A stretch of 54,720 bases of DNA from Gammaproteobacteria bacterium (GTDB taxonomy: Bacteria; Pseudomonadota; Gammaproteobacteria; Pseudomonadales; Pseudohongiellaceae): positions 1-54,720 of the forward strand of contig JAQWTK010000106.1 of assembly GCA_029242705.1 (NCBI GenBank), given 5' to 3'. The notes beneath the pieces were generated by a model. It ran no database searches. It saw only the letters and a list, made by a program, of their open reading frames with translations, and was not told where the DNA came from. Position 1 is the first letter of the stretch. Each line of letters opens with the position of its first letter. Position numbers and translations under genes: made by a program. This document shows, one piece after another, positions 1 to 8,145 of the stretch.

Positions 1-2
1 AT

Positions 3-554
3 GCTCATGTTAATGAGGAAGCGTGTCCTTTAGGGTTAGCCCCTACCTCCAGTACTACAACAGCATTAGTAATGGGGGATGCTCTTGCAATGGCTCTATT
101 AGAAGCACGAGGATTTACTCGAGAGGATTTTGCTTCTTCACATCCTGGCGGCAATTTAGGAAGAAGACTGTTAGTGAAAGTTAAAGATGTAATGCGCAGG
201 GGAGATGAAATCCCTATGGTAAAAACCGGCACTACCTTAGCTAATGCCCTAATAGAGATGAGCTCAAAAGGATTTGGATTAACCACTGTAGTTGATGATT
301 CAGGGGTCGTGAAAGGCGTCTTTACCGATGGCGACTTGCGCCGCATACTTGATACTAGATTAGACATTCAATCGACCTTAATTGACACAACAATGTCATT
401 AAATTACAAATGCATTTCAAGCAATTCTTTGGCCGCAGAAGCGGCGCTTTTAATGCAAAACGAAAACATCTATGTACTCATAGTTGAAGATAAAAAAGGT
501 AATATAGAGGGAATATTAAAAATGCATGATCTTCTTCAAGCCAATGTCATCTAG
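3..554 (+). CDS. kdsD: Arabinose-5-phosphate isomerase KdsD, C-terminal part (5' end outside window)
   Basis: This enzyme interconverts ribulose-5-phosphate and arabinose-5-phosphate in the cytoplasm, the first step of Kdo synthesis for lipopolysaccharide. The reading frame is open from the window edge. It begins inside the SIS sugar-isomerase domain with the family motif NEEACPLGLAPTSST, followed by MGDALAMALLEARGF and the SHPGGNLGRRLL segment. Two CBS domains fill the rest (roughly the last 130 residues; VMRRGDEIPMV and FTDGDLRR are visible). About 183 of the usual 320-330 residues are present, so roughly the first 140 are missing. The ATG at position 72 is internal, not the start. kdsC follows 9 bp downstream, so the two consecutive Kdo-pathway genes are very probably co-transcribed. 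The identification is secure; only the start is unseen. Confidence 0.95.
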   Translation, partial: AHVNEEACPLGLAPTSSTTTALVMGDALAMALLEARGFTREDFASSHPGGNLGRRLLVKVKDVMRRGDEIPMVKTGTTLANALIEMSSKGFGLTTVVDDSGVVKGVFTDGDLRRILDTRLDIQSTLIDTTMSLNYKCISSNSLAAEAALLMQNENIYVLIVEDKKGNIEGILKMHDLLQANVI

Positions 555-563
555 CGGCGTTAA

Positions 564-1094
564 ATGAAATTTAACTTAAATGAATCAATAGTTTTTAATA
601 ACGCATCGAAAATCAATTTACTTGTCCTCGATGTCGATGGAGTGTTAACAGATGGCCGGCTCTACTTTTCAAACGCTGGAGAAGAACTGAAAACCTTTCA
701 TACTCTGGATGGGCATGGGATTAAAATGCTGCAAAAATCAGCAATTGAAGTAGCTATAATCACAGGAAGATCTTCAACCATTCTAGAAAGAAGAGCTTCT
801 GACCTAGGTATAAAAATACTATACCAAGGCCGAGAAGATAAATTGACCGCACTTAATGAAATACTTGAAGATCAGATTTATACAACTAAAGAGGTGGCTT
901 ATGCTGGAGATGACCTTCCAGATTTAGCTCCCATAAAAGCCGTAGGTTTAAGTTTCTCGGTACCGAACGGACACCCTGAAATAAAATCTGCTGCACATGC
1001 AATAACCACTGCCAAAGGAGGCCTTGGGGCGGTTCGCGAAATTAGCGATTTTATTTTAAAAGCGCAAAATAAATATGATCCTTTTTATGGCTAA
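564..1094 (+). CDS. kdsC: 3-deoxy-D-manno-octulosonate-8-phosphate phosphatase KdsC
   Basis: The product is a cytoplasmic HAD-superfamily phosphatase that removes phosphate from Kdo-8-phosphate to release Kdo. The protein is 176 aa, normal for the tetrameric capless KdsC type. The catalytic motif DVDGVLTDG lies at residues 23-31 (Asp23 nucleophile, Asp25 acid/base). FHTLDGHGIKML follows, then the Thr motif in AIITGRSS, and motif IV as AGDDLPDLA near residue 115. The start lies 9 bp after the kdsD stop. The lptC gene follows after a 161-bp gap that may hold its own promoter. The kdsD-kdsC-lptC order matches many gammaproteobacteria. Confidence 0.96.
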   Translation: MKFNLNESIVFNNASKINLLVLDVDGVLTDGRLYFSNAGEELKTFHTLDGHGIKMLQKSAIEVAIITGRSSTILERRASDLGIKILYQGREDKLTALNEILEDQIYTTKEVAYAGDDLPDLAPIKAVGLSFSVPNGHPEIKSAAHAITTAKGGLGAVREISDFILKAQNKYDPFYG

Positions 1095-1232
1095 CTTAAA
1101 AACCCGCTTTAAGCGTGCAACCTCTTCTTTTCATCCTGCTCTATACTTTGGGTATCAAATAAAATTAGAAATACAGCTATAAAAACAATAAGATCAGATT
1201 CTAATAATACGTCGTTTTCGTGATAAGCTCGC

Positions 1233-1238
1233 TATAAT
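1233..1238 (+). promoter_or_regulatory. Possible -10 element upstream of lptC
   Basis: A perfect TATAAT lies 17 bp before the lptC start in the 161-bp kdsC-lptC gap. No good -35 box is visible at 16-18 bp spacing, so this is only a candidate. Transcription from it would give a very short leader. In E. coli the lpt genes have an internal promoter at about this place, which makes one plausible here. Confidence 0.3.
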
Positions 1239-1255
1239 ATAATTTAAGAGCTCTT

Positions 1256-1840
1256 ATGCAAAAATTAATATTGACATTAATTCCTAGCCTAATCGCTATA
1301 GTATTATTTGTTGTGATCTCTTCTTATGAAGGCCTATCTTCTCTATTAGAAAATGACCAAAACCTTCCTATTGCTAATCTTGACTTCGAAACATATTCAG
1401 AAGGTATAAATACCATTCTCTATGATAATGATGGTTATGTAGACTATACATTGCACGCAAAGACGCAAATCCAATTTGATGACGACTTGATAGAAATAGA
1501 AGAGCCTTTCATTAAGCTGTATAAAAATGGAGAATCATATTGGAATATTGTAGCGAACAGCGGTAGGATCTTGCCGAATAACAAATACACAGAGAGAATT
1601 CTAGAGTTATCAGGGGATGTAGAAATATTCGGCATAGATGACTATGGAAATAGAACCAAAATATCAACTGAATATTTGAAGGTAGATCCTAATAACGAGA
1701 TATTAGAAACTGATCGACAAGTTCAATTTATAGCTCCAACCCTACAACAGTCATCTCTAGGAATGTTTGCTAACTTAAAGACAGATGAAATTATTTTTCA
1801 TCATAAAATTCGAGGTTCTTATGAAAAGATCCCTAATTAG
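1256..1840 (+). CDS. lptC: LPS export ABC transporter periplasmic protein LptC
   Basis: LptC is the bitopic inner-membrane subunit that passes lipopolysaccharide from the LptB2FG extractor to LptA. The 194-aa protein has one N-terminal membrane helix (about residues 4-24, LILTLIPSLIAIVLFVVIS) and then a beta-rich periplasmic domain of the LptC/OstA fold (LSGDVEIFG, STEYLKVDPNNEILETD). The family diverges quickly in sequence, so the call rests on fold-like motifs plus position between kdsC and lptA. The last 20 bases overlap the start of lptA, suggesting translational coupling. Confidence 0.92.
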   Translation: MQKLILTLIPSLIAIVLFVVISSYEGLSSLLENDQNLPIANLDFETYSEGINTILYDNDGYVDYTLHAKTQIQFDDDLIEIEEPFIKLYKNGESYWNIVANSGRILPNNKYTERILELSGDVEIFGIDDYGNRTKISTEYLKVDPNNEILETDRQVQFIAPTLQQSSLGMFANLKTDEIIFHHKIRGSYEKIPN

Positions 1841-2336
1841 ATTCATACTTCTGTTGGCTTTAAGTCCTCCAATAATTCTTAACCCACTTATTGCTCTAGA
1901 CTCGGATAAAGGCAAGCAAGTTAATTGGAGCTCAGATGGCGGTTCTACAATGACCATAATGGGGGATTTTCGCATATTAGAAATGGATAGAAACGTTGTC
2001 GTTACTCAGGGCTCGTTGGAAGTACTAGGCGATCGCGCAATATTCGAATATGTTGCTTCAACTAATGAGCTGAGAAAAGTAACAGTCCATGGAGAGCCGG
2101 TAAATTATCAACAGCAACTAAATGAAAACGGACAAATTGTTAGTGGCTCGAGTAATACTCTGATTTTCTATACAAACGATATAGATGAGACAGTTCTTGA
2201 ATTGTTAGGAAGTGCAAACATCGAATCACCCGACTCAACAATCAGTTGCGACTCTATCATTTACATAGTAGACCAAGATCTAATAAGAGAAGCTGTGGGG
2301 CCCTGCCAGGGTGCACTAAGCTCAAAAGCAGATTAA
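1821..2336 (+). CDS. lptA: Lipopolysaccharide transport periplasmic protein LptA
   Basis: LptA forms the periplasmic bridge that carries LPS from LptC to LptD. I chose the ATG at 1821 rather than the earlier ATG at 1785. The later start has a GAGG sequence just upstream and yields a proper signal peptide ([16 protein letters not shown]..., cleaved near residue 25). The longer version would put 12 extra residues in front of it. The mature domain shows OstA-like repeats ([47 protein letters not shown]). The protein is about 171 aa, normal for the family. It overlaps lptC by 20 bp and is followed 4 bp later by lptB. Confidence 0.93.
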   Translation: MKRSLIRFILLLALSPPIILNPLIALDSDKGKQVNWSSDGGSTMTIMGDFRILEMDRNVVVTQGSLEVLGDRAIFEYVASTNELRKVTVHGEPVNYQQQLNENGQIVSGSSNTLIFYTNDIDETVLELLGSANIESPDSTISCDSIIYIVDQDLIREAVGPCQGALSSKAD

Positions 2337-2340
2337 TAAT

Positions 2341-3060
2341 ATGTTAAAAGTCGTAAATCTTGCGAAAAGCTATAAAGGCCGGCAAGTTGTGCAGGATATC
2401 TCGATCGAAATCAAGCAAGGTGAAATAGTTGGCCTCCTAGGTCCAAACGGCGCCGGCAAAACCACCTGTTTCTACATGATAGTCGGGTTAGTTCATGCGG
2501 ATTCCGGCCAAATTATTCTAAATGAAAATTTGCTAGTGGATCTCCCTATACATAAGCGCGCCAATTACGGCTTATCCTATTTGCCACAAGATTCTTCTAT
2601 TTTTAGAAAACTTTCAGTAGAAGATAATATTCTAGCAATATTGGAAACAAGGCATGATCTTTCTGATTCTCTAAAACAAGAAAAACTAGAAACCTTGTTA
2701 GATGAATTTAACATTCGACAGATCAGAAATATTAATGGTATGAGCCTTTCGGGAGGGGAAAGAAGACGAACGGAAATAGCACGCGCCTTAGCTACAGACC
2801 CCAAGTTTATACTTTTAGATGAACCTTTTGCCGGCGTCGATCCTATTTCAGTAAGCGATATTAAACAGATAATAAAGCACCTAAAATCGCGTAATGTTGG
2901 AATTCTCTTAACAGATCATAATGTTAGAGAGACTCTTGATATTTGTGAAAAAGCTTACATTGTCAGTGAAGGAAAAATTATCGCTAAAGGCACGGCAGAC
3001 GATATATTGAGCAATGAAAAAGTTCGGGAAGTATACTTAGGAGATCAATTCAGGATCTAA
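2341..3060 (+). CDS. lptB: LPS export ABC transporter ATP-binding protein LptB
   Basis: LptB is the cytoplasmic ATPase that powers LPS extraction by LptB2FGC. The 239-aa protein has every ABC motif: Walker [10 protein letters not shown] at residues 34-42, Q-loop YLPQDSSIF, signature [15 protein letters not shown], Walker [14 protein letters not shown] and the H-loop [10 protein letters not shown]. The LSGGERRR and FAGVDP variants are typical of LptB. It starts 4 bp after lptA, completing a kdsD-kdsC-lptC-lptA-lptB unit. The rpoN gene follows after 189 bp. Confidence 0.97.
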   Translation: MLKVVNLAKSYKGRQVVQDISIEIKQGEIVGLLGPNGAGKTTCFYMIVGLVHADSGQIILNENLLVDLPIHKRANYGLSYLPQDSSIFRKLSVEDNILAILETRHDLSDSLKQEKLETLLDEFNIRQIRNINGMSLSGGERRRTEIARALATDPKFILLDEPFAGVDPISVSDIKQIIKHLKSRNVGILLTDHNVRETLDICEKAYIVSEGKIIAKGTADDILSNEKVREVYLGDQFRI

Positions 3061-3139
3061 ACCTAAACTACACTCTAAGCAACCGTTTTTAGAATTTTTA
3101 GACCCATTACTTTGGGTTATGCAATCTAGGTATGGATTT

Positions 3140-3148
3140 TGCTATACT
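3140..3148 (+). promoter_or_regulatory. Candidate extended -10 promoter upstream of rpoN
   Basis: TGCTATACT is an extended -10 element (TGN plus TATACT) in the 189-bp gap between lptB and rpoN, about 100 bp before the rpoN start. No convincing -35 box lies 17 bp upstream, but extended -10 promoters tolerate that. It would let rpoN be expressed separately from the lpt genes. Confidence 0.35.
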
Positions 3149-3249
3149 AATCCCATAGTAAAATGATTAATAAGATCTATCTAAATGGAAAGATATTAAG
3201 AACAGCCACTTTCACATAATTCTAATGTTTTAAAATATAAGCAATTTCG

Positions 3250-4755
3250 ATGAAACTTTCGCTGCAATTAAAGATTGGCCAACAGCTAACTATGACGCCG
3301 CAGTTGCAACAAGCGATTCGGCTACTTCAGCTATCTACATTAGATTTGCAACAAGAGATTCATCAAGCTTTAGAATCAAACCCAATGCTTGAACTCATTG
3401 AAAATGCTGATGAAGATGACCAAATTTCGCATGAAGATATCAACACTCCTTCTGTTGAAAAACTGGGATCTCAGGAGAATATAACTTCTCACGAAGGACA
3501 ATCTAAAAATGAGGAAATCTCAAGTTGGGAGGAGCAGATACCTAGCGAGCTCTCAGTCGACAGTGACTGGAACGATGTTTATCCCGATACTTACCCATCC
3601 AAAACCTCTTACAATCTTGATTCGAGCGATTATGAATCTAGAAGTACAATGATAGAAACCCTACAAGACCACCTACTATGGCAATTAAATCTAACCCCCA
3701 TGTCCGAGAAAGACCAATCAATTGCGCTTACAATTATAGATGCTATTGACCCAAACGGCGCGTTAACTACTGATATCGAATCTATTCATGCGGGCTTAGA
3801 CACTGAACTCGAAACCGAGCCAGATGAAGTAATTGCCGTACTCCATAGAATTCAACAGTTTGACCCAGTAGGTGTGGGCTATCGAGACCTTACAGAATGT
3901 CTTTTAATCCAACTTAATCAATATGAAAATCCAAACCAAAGCAAGCACATTACCCAGGCAAAATACATTGTCAAAAACCATATAAATCTTCTTGGGAAAA
4001 AAGACTATGCTCAATTGATGCGAAAAACTAAGCTTGAAGAAAACGAATTAAAAGAAATAGTCACAATAATTGAAAGTCTTGACCCCCGGCCGGGAGCAAA
4101 TATATCTCCGCCGTCAACTACTTATGTAGTGCCTGATGTAATTGTCACAAAACAACTCGGATCGGAAAAATGGAAGGTTGAGCTTAATCCAGATACCACA
4201 CCAAAAATCCGAATAAATGATGATAATGCTTCATTGGTAAAAAAGCAGTCCTCTAGCGCAGATAAAGATTATCTTAGAAATAACTTACAAGAAGCTCGCT
4301 GGTTTATAAAAAGTCTTCAGAGCCGCAATGACACCCTACTAAAGGTGTCCTCTCGTATAGTAGAGCATCAAGAAGAATTTCTAGAACACGGAGACGAGGC
4401 GATGAAACCACTGGTTCTCCAAAATATCGCGGAATCTGTAAGCATGCATGAATCAACAATTTCTCGAGTAACTACGCAAAAGTATATGCATACACCTCGA
4501 GGCATCTATGAATTGAAATATTTCTTCTCTAGCCATGTATCAACGAAAGGTGGAGGTGAATGTTCATCTACCGCTATAAGAGCAATCATTAAGAAAATTA
4601 TTGCATCTGAAAATACACGTAAGCCACTGAGTGATAGCAAGATTACTTCTCTTTTAGAAGAAAAAGGAATCAATGTGGCCCGCCGGACTATCGCCAAGTA
4701 TCGAGAATCTCTCGCAATACCACCTTCAAATGAACGCAAACGATTGGTTGGATGA
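3250..4755 (+). CDS. rpoN: RNA polymerase sigma-54 factor RpoN
   Basis: Sigma-54 directs RNA polymerase to GG/GC (-24/-12) promoters and needs an AAA+ enhancer-binding activator. The 501-aa protein has the Gln/Leu-rich region I ([20 protein letters not shown]) and an acidic region II (about residues 50-130). The core-binding region follows, then the C-terminal RpoN box ([11 protein letters not shown], about residues 475-485). Its presence matters locally because a CbrB-like activator and a sigma-54-type promoter occur at 23.6-25.2 kb. Downstream come ptsN and HPr, but hpf and rapZ, which usually sit beside rpoN, are absent here. Confidence 0.97.
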   Translation: MKLSLQLKIGQQLTMTPQLQQAIRLLQLSTLDLQQEIHQALESNPMLELIENADEDDQISHEDINTPSVEKLGSQENITSHEGQSKNEEISSWEEQIPSELSVDSDWNDVYPDTYPSKTSYNLDSSDYESRSTMIETLQDHLLWQLNLTPMSEKDQSIALTIIDAIDPNGALTTDIESIHAGLDTELETEPDEVIAVLHRIQQFDPVGVGYRDLTECLLIQLNQYENPNQSKHITQAKYIVKNHINLLGKKDYAQLMRKTKLEENELKEIVTIIESLDPRPGANISPPSTTYVVPDVIVTKQLGSEKWKVELNPDTTPKIRINDDNASLVKKQSSSADKDYLRNNLQEARWFIKSLQSRNDTLLKVSSRIVEHQEEFLEHGDEAMKPLVLQNIAESVSMHESTISRVTTQKYMHTPRGIYELKYFFSSHVSTKGGGECSSTAIRAIIKKIIASENTRKPLSDSKITSLLEEKGINVARRTIAKYRESLAIPPSNERKRLVG

Positions 4756-4813
4756 GTGTAGCAAGTTGCGCATCCGATGAATGCTTATTTAAAAATTTTT
4801 AGGGGTTGAAATA

Positions 4814-5263
4814 ATGCAATTAGAAGAAATTCTTACGCCCGAACGCTGTTTTTGTAAAATAGAGGGATTTAGTAAAAAGCGGCTTTTAACGAAAGTTAGT
4901 TCATTACTTGGAGATCTATTCGAAAACCTTGATGAAACAGAAGTTTTTAACTCAATGATGGCTCGCGAATACTTAGGCAGCACAGGACTAGGCAACGGAA
5001 TAGCAATACCACACTGCCGTGTTCCACAGTGTGAAACAATTATTGGATCACTTGTAACTTTAGTTAACCCTGTTGATTATGATGCTATTGATGATAATCC
5101 AGTAGATCTAGTGTTCGTATTAATCGTTCCCGAAGAAAAAAAAGATGAGCATATTAGAGCATTATCAGAACTAGCAAAGCTGTTTAATAACCCAGCTTTC
5201 TGCCAAAAATTAAGAGAAACACATAACAGTACGCGGCTTTACCAGGCTGCTACTAGCTTTTAA
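4814..5263 (+). CDS. ptsN: Nitrogen PTS IIA component PtsN (EIIA-Ntr)
   Basis: PtsN is a phosphorylatable regulator at the end of the nitrogen phosphotransferase chain (PtsP-NPr-PtsN). In other bacteria it affects potassium transport, envelope stress and sigma-54-related regulation. The 149-aa protein has the PTS EIIA type-2 fold. The phosphoacceptor His is in GNGIAIPHCRV (His67), and REYLGSTGLGNG precedes it. It lies 58 bp after rpoN and about 100 bp before the HPr-like gene. The usual hpf gene between rpoN and ptsN is missing. Confidence 0.95.
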   Translation: MQLEEILTPERCFCKIEGFSKKRLLTKVSSLLGDLFENLDETEVFNSMMAREYLGSTGLGNGIAIPHCRVPQCETIIGSLVTLVNPVDYDAIDDNPVDLVFVLIVPEEKKDEHIRALSELAKLFNNPAFCQKLRETHNSTRLYQAATSF

Positions 5264-5365
5264 TGGCCAAGAGCTAAATTGCAGAGAATCTAATAAGAAT
5301 ATTTTATCTTCAATTCTATTGACATAAGATAGGCAGGAATAAAAACACTATTTGATTATTATTCT

Positions 5366-5632
5366 ATGAAAAAATCTTCTGCAAAGATAATTAACGAAAC
5401 CGGACTGCATGCAAGAGCTGCTTCAAAATTGGTAGACATCGCTACAGAATATTCTTCAAGTATTAAAATTGGTCACGAAAAAATGGTGGATGGGAAAAGT
5501 ATCCTTGCACTCATGATGCTAGCAGCAGTTAAGGGTACGGTTCTTAATATTGAAGTCGAAGGAATCGATGAAGAACAAGCAATGAACTCAATTCTTGATC
5601 TAATAGGTACCGGCTTTGGTGAGACAAAATAA
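5366..5632 (+). CDS. HPr-family phosphocarrier protein (NPr type)
   Basis: This 88-aa HPr-family protein relays phosphate from PtsP (EI-Ntr) to PtsN. The active-site motif NETGLHARAASKLV contains His15, and the regulatory-site segment is DGKSILALMMLAA. Its position just after ptsN points to the nitrogen PTS (NPr/PtsO role), not a sugar PTS, and no sugar permease lies nearby. The gene for rapZ, normally between ptsN and NPr, is not present. There is no obvious Shine-Dalgarno sequence before the ATG. A TTGACA hexamer occurs at 5319-5324 without a convincing -10. Confidence 0.93.
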   Translation: MKKSSAKIINETGLHARAASKLVDIATEYSSSIKIGHEKMVDGKSILALMMLAAVKGTVLNIEVEGIDEEQAMNSILDLIGTGFGETK

Positions 5633-5782
5633 GTAAAGCCAAGCTGACTATTGCTTTTTTTTAATAGTGAATAAGGTTAGACTCACTCGTCAAACTAAGC
5701 GCGAACTTTTCACAAAATACCTGGCGTTTCTAACCCATCATATTCGTAGTCAATCGCCATGTTATGAGAGGACTATTTAAAC

Positions 5783-7141
5783 ATGTCTTCGTTACAGAAA
5801 TCGCAATCTAATAAAGAAAATATTTTGGTATTAAACCAAGCGATAGATAACGGCTCACTATCTCAAGCTCGACAAATACTAAAAACGCTTCCCACCGCTG
5901 GAGTTGCATATTTATTCGAATCCTCCCCCCCAAAAACACGAACCGTTCTATGGCAACTTATCGATAAAGATTTAGAAGGTGAAATAATTCAGTCGCTTAA
6001 CGAAGATCTCCAAAATAATATATTAAGCGAATTAAATGCCAAACAAGTTACAGAAATTACAGAAGGCCTAGAAACCGATGATCTAGCAGATATATTGCAA
6101 CAACTACCTCAAAAAATCACTACAGAAGTTCTTCAAGCAATGGATCAACAGGACCGCCAACGTCTTGAGTCCATCTTATCATATGACGAAGACACGGCTG
6201 GTGGCCTCATGAATACGGATACAATTACAGTAAGACGAAATCATACCGTTGAACTAGTATTGCGCTATTTAAGGCGCCATGAATCCCTTCCAGAAATGAC
6301 TGACAATCTTCTCGTAGTTAATCGAGAAGACGAGTTATTAGGAATATTACCTCTACAAAAAGTGCTCGTTTCAGATCCAAGCACTTTTGTACTTGATGTA
6401 ATGCGAAAAGATATTGAAGCTATCCCGGTGGAAATGGAAGTAAGTCAAGTAGCTCAACTATTCGAACAATATGATTGGGTTTCAGCTCCAGTAGTAGACG
6501 CAGAAAATAAACTCGTAGGGCGAATTACAATTGATGACGTTGTAGATGTAATTAGGGACACAGCAGAGCACTCTTTAATGAGTATGGCAGGACTGGATGA
6601 AGAAGACGACACCTTTGCACCTATACTAAAAACTGCAAAACGTCGAATGTTATGGCTCGGCGTAAACTTGATGACAGCAGTTTTAGCTTCTCTTGTTATT
6701 TACCTATTTCAAGATACGATAGACCGGGTAGTTTACCTGGCAGTTCTCATGCCTATAGTTGCAAATATGGGTGGAGTGGCAGGCACCCAAACACTCACAT
6801 TAGTCATTCGAAGCATGGCATTGGGCCATATTAGCCCTTCAAATAGTCGCTGGTTACTTTTAAGAGAGCTCGGTGTCGCCATCATAAATGGAGTAATTTG
6901 GGCCTGTTTAGTAGCAGTTATCGTCTTCTTTTGGTACAAAGATTTACAACTCAGCTTCATCATCGCGTTAGCAATGATGATAAATCTAATTACTGCTGGG
7001 CTTACTGGAGCCTACCTTCCCCTTTTCTTAAAAAGAATAAGTATAGACCCGGCGCTCGCGGGTTCTGTGGCTTTAACTACCGTAACCGATTCTATTGGCT
7101 TCTTTGTATTTTTGGGCCTAGCACAAATTTTTTATCTGTAA
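5783..7141 (+). CDS. mgtE: Magnesium transporter MgtE
   Basis: MgtE is a gated Mg2+ channel of the inner membrane. The 452-aa protein shows the family order. An N-terminal superhelical domain (about residues 30-135) contains the DLADILQQLP repeats. Two CBS domains follow (about 140-265; AGGLMNTDTITVRRN and GRITIDDVVDVIRDTAEHSLM). The C-terminal part has five membrane helices, including the pore segment LMPIVANMGGVAGTQ near residue 330. No M-box-like structure is evident in the 150 bp upstream. The darP gene follows 18 bp later. Confidence 0.95.
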   Translation: MSSLQKSQSNKENILVLNQAIDNGSLSQARQILKTLPTAGVAYLFESSPPKTRTVLWQLIDKDLEGEIIQSLNEDLQNNILSELNAKQVTEITEGLETDDLADILQQLPQKITTEVLQAMDQQDRQRLESILSYDEDTAGGLMNTDTITVRRNHTVELVLRYLRRHESLPEMTDNLLVVNREDELLGILPLQKVLVSDPSTFVLDVMRKDIEAIPVEMEVSQVAQLFEQYDWVSAPVVDAENKLVGRITIDDVVDVIRDTAEHSLMSMAGLDEEDDTFAPILKTAKRRMLWLGVNLMTAVLASLVIYLFQDTIDRVVYLAVLMPIVANMGGVAGTQTLTLVIRSMALGHISPSNSRWLLLRELGVAIINGVIWACLVAVIVFFWYKDLQLSFIIALAMMINLITAGLTGAYLPLFLKRISIDPALAGSVALTTVTDSIGFFVFLGLAQIFYL

Positions 7142-7159
7142 ATTAAAACATCTAAAACA

Positions 7160-7672
7160 ATGAGCAAAGAATCTAAAACAACAGATATACCCAGCAAAAC
7201 ACAAAGAAAAAAAGAAGCGCTAGAATTACAAAATTTAGGCGTTAAGCTAACTTCGCTCAAACCCAACGAACTCGATATCCTTAAGTTAGATTTAAAACTA
7301 AGACATGCGATCAACGAATACCAAAAACTACCTAACGCTCACGGTGCGCGAAAAAGACAAATACAGTTTATTGGAAAAATCATGAGAGATTGTAATGGAG
7401 ATAAAATTCGAAAAAACATCTCTTTGCTGAAATCAAATACTAAAAAAAAACAAGAGTATTCATCATTAGTTGAAAGCGTAGTTGCAAAAATTATAAATGA
7501 GGGAGACGCAGCCATTAACGAAATAATTGTGCTACATAGAAGCTTAGAACGTAAAAAATTACGCCGCCTTAAAAATAAAATATCAGAAATAAGCCCGAAA
7601 AATCAAAACAATGGTAGGGATAAACTGAAAGCCTATCTATCAAGCGCTCTCGAAAAAGACGAAGACTTATAA
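7160..7672 (+). CDS. darP: Ribosome biogenesis factor DarP (YjgA, DUF615)
   Basis: DarP binds late 50S precursors and promotes peptidyl-transferase-centre maturation in E. coli. The 170-aa, strongly basic protein has the DUF615 features. These are SKTQRKKEALELQNLG near the N-terminus, then a helix-rich domain with the conserved ARKRQIQFIGKIMR motif (about residues 67-80). A charged alpha-helical tail rich in Lys and Arg completes the protein. Its position after mgtE with an 18-bp gap suggests co-transcription. The family match is clear; the function is by homology. Confidence 0.9.
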   Translation: MSKESKTTDIPSKTQRKKEALELQNLGVKLTSLKPNELDILKLDLKLRHAINEYQKLPNAHGARKRQIQFIGKIMRDCNGDKIRKNISLLKSNTKKKQEYSSLVESVVAKIINEGDAAINEIIVLHRSLERKKLRRLKNKISEISPKNQNNGRDKLKAYLSSALEKDEDL

Positions 7673-7839
7673 TTCAAAACTAAATAAGTCATATTTGCTA
7701 ATGCATATACAGCCAAAACCCCTGATTTTAGAGTGCTATACGCTTTCTTCATTAAATGATAAGATCCTGCAATGTACGTTTAATAGAAAAATTAGTTATT
7801 AGCTGACTCCTGAGACCAGCAACTTTAAAAGAGGTTTTA

Positions 7840-8145
7840 ATGTCTGACAACAATGCTCAGTCCTATTGGAAATCAAATATAAAAATTGTACTAGCATTAC
7901 TCTCAGTGTGGTTCTTCATATCATTCGGTTGTGGAATATTATTTGTAGATACACTAGACAATATCCGTTTTGGTGGATTTAAATTAGGCTTCTGGATTGC
8001 TCAGCAAGGGTCTATCTTCGTTTTCGTCGCACTTATATATATCTATATTTATTTTATGGACAAGCTTGATGCGAAATATAACCTAGAATCCACAAAATTA
8101 GAAAAAATCTCCGAAGAATATAGTTTAGAGGAAGATAAAAAATGA
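7840..8145 (+). CDS. Small subunit of two-component sodium/solute symporter (DUF4212)
   Basis: The 101-aa protein has two membrane helices (about 16-40 and 52-73), as expected of DUF4212 proteins. These are always encoded immediately before a large SSS-family permease. The short polar N-terminus includes the family segment SYWKSNI. A GGFKLGFW segment links the helices, and the tail is charged and cytosolic. Its stop overlaps the start of the permease gene in an ATGA arrangement at 8142-8145, so the two are translationally coupled. It is preceded by a good AAAGAGG ribosome-binding site. It is presumed to be needed for stability or activity of the large subunit. Confidence 0.92.
   Translation: MSDNNAQSYWKSNIKIVLALLSVWFFISFGCGILFVDTLDNIRFGGFKLGFWIAQQGSIFVFVALIYIYIYFMDKLDAKYNLESTKLEKISEEYSLEEDKK

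Noticed and set aside
1785-1820. Upstream ATG of lptA at 1785
   Set aside because: It would add 12 residues before a complete signal peptide. The ATG at 1821 has its own ribosome-binding site (GAGG).
5640-5665. Possible terminator after the HPr gene (T8 run)
   Set aside because: The run of T's is preceded only by a 4-bp stem, too weak to call.
6898-7146. Plus-strand 82-aa open frame inside mgtE
   Set aside because: It is out of frame with mgtE and has no start context or recognisable family.
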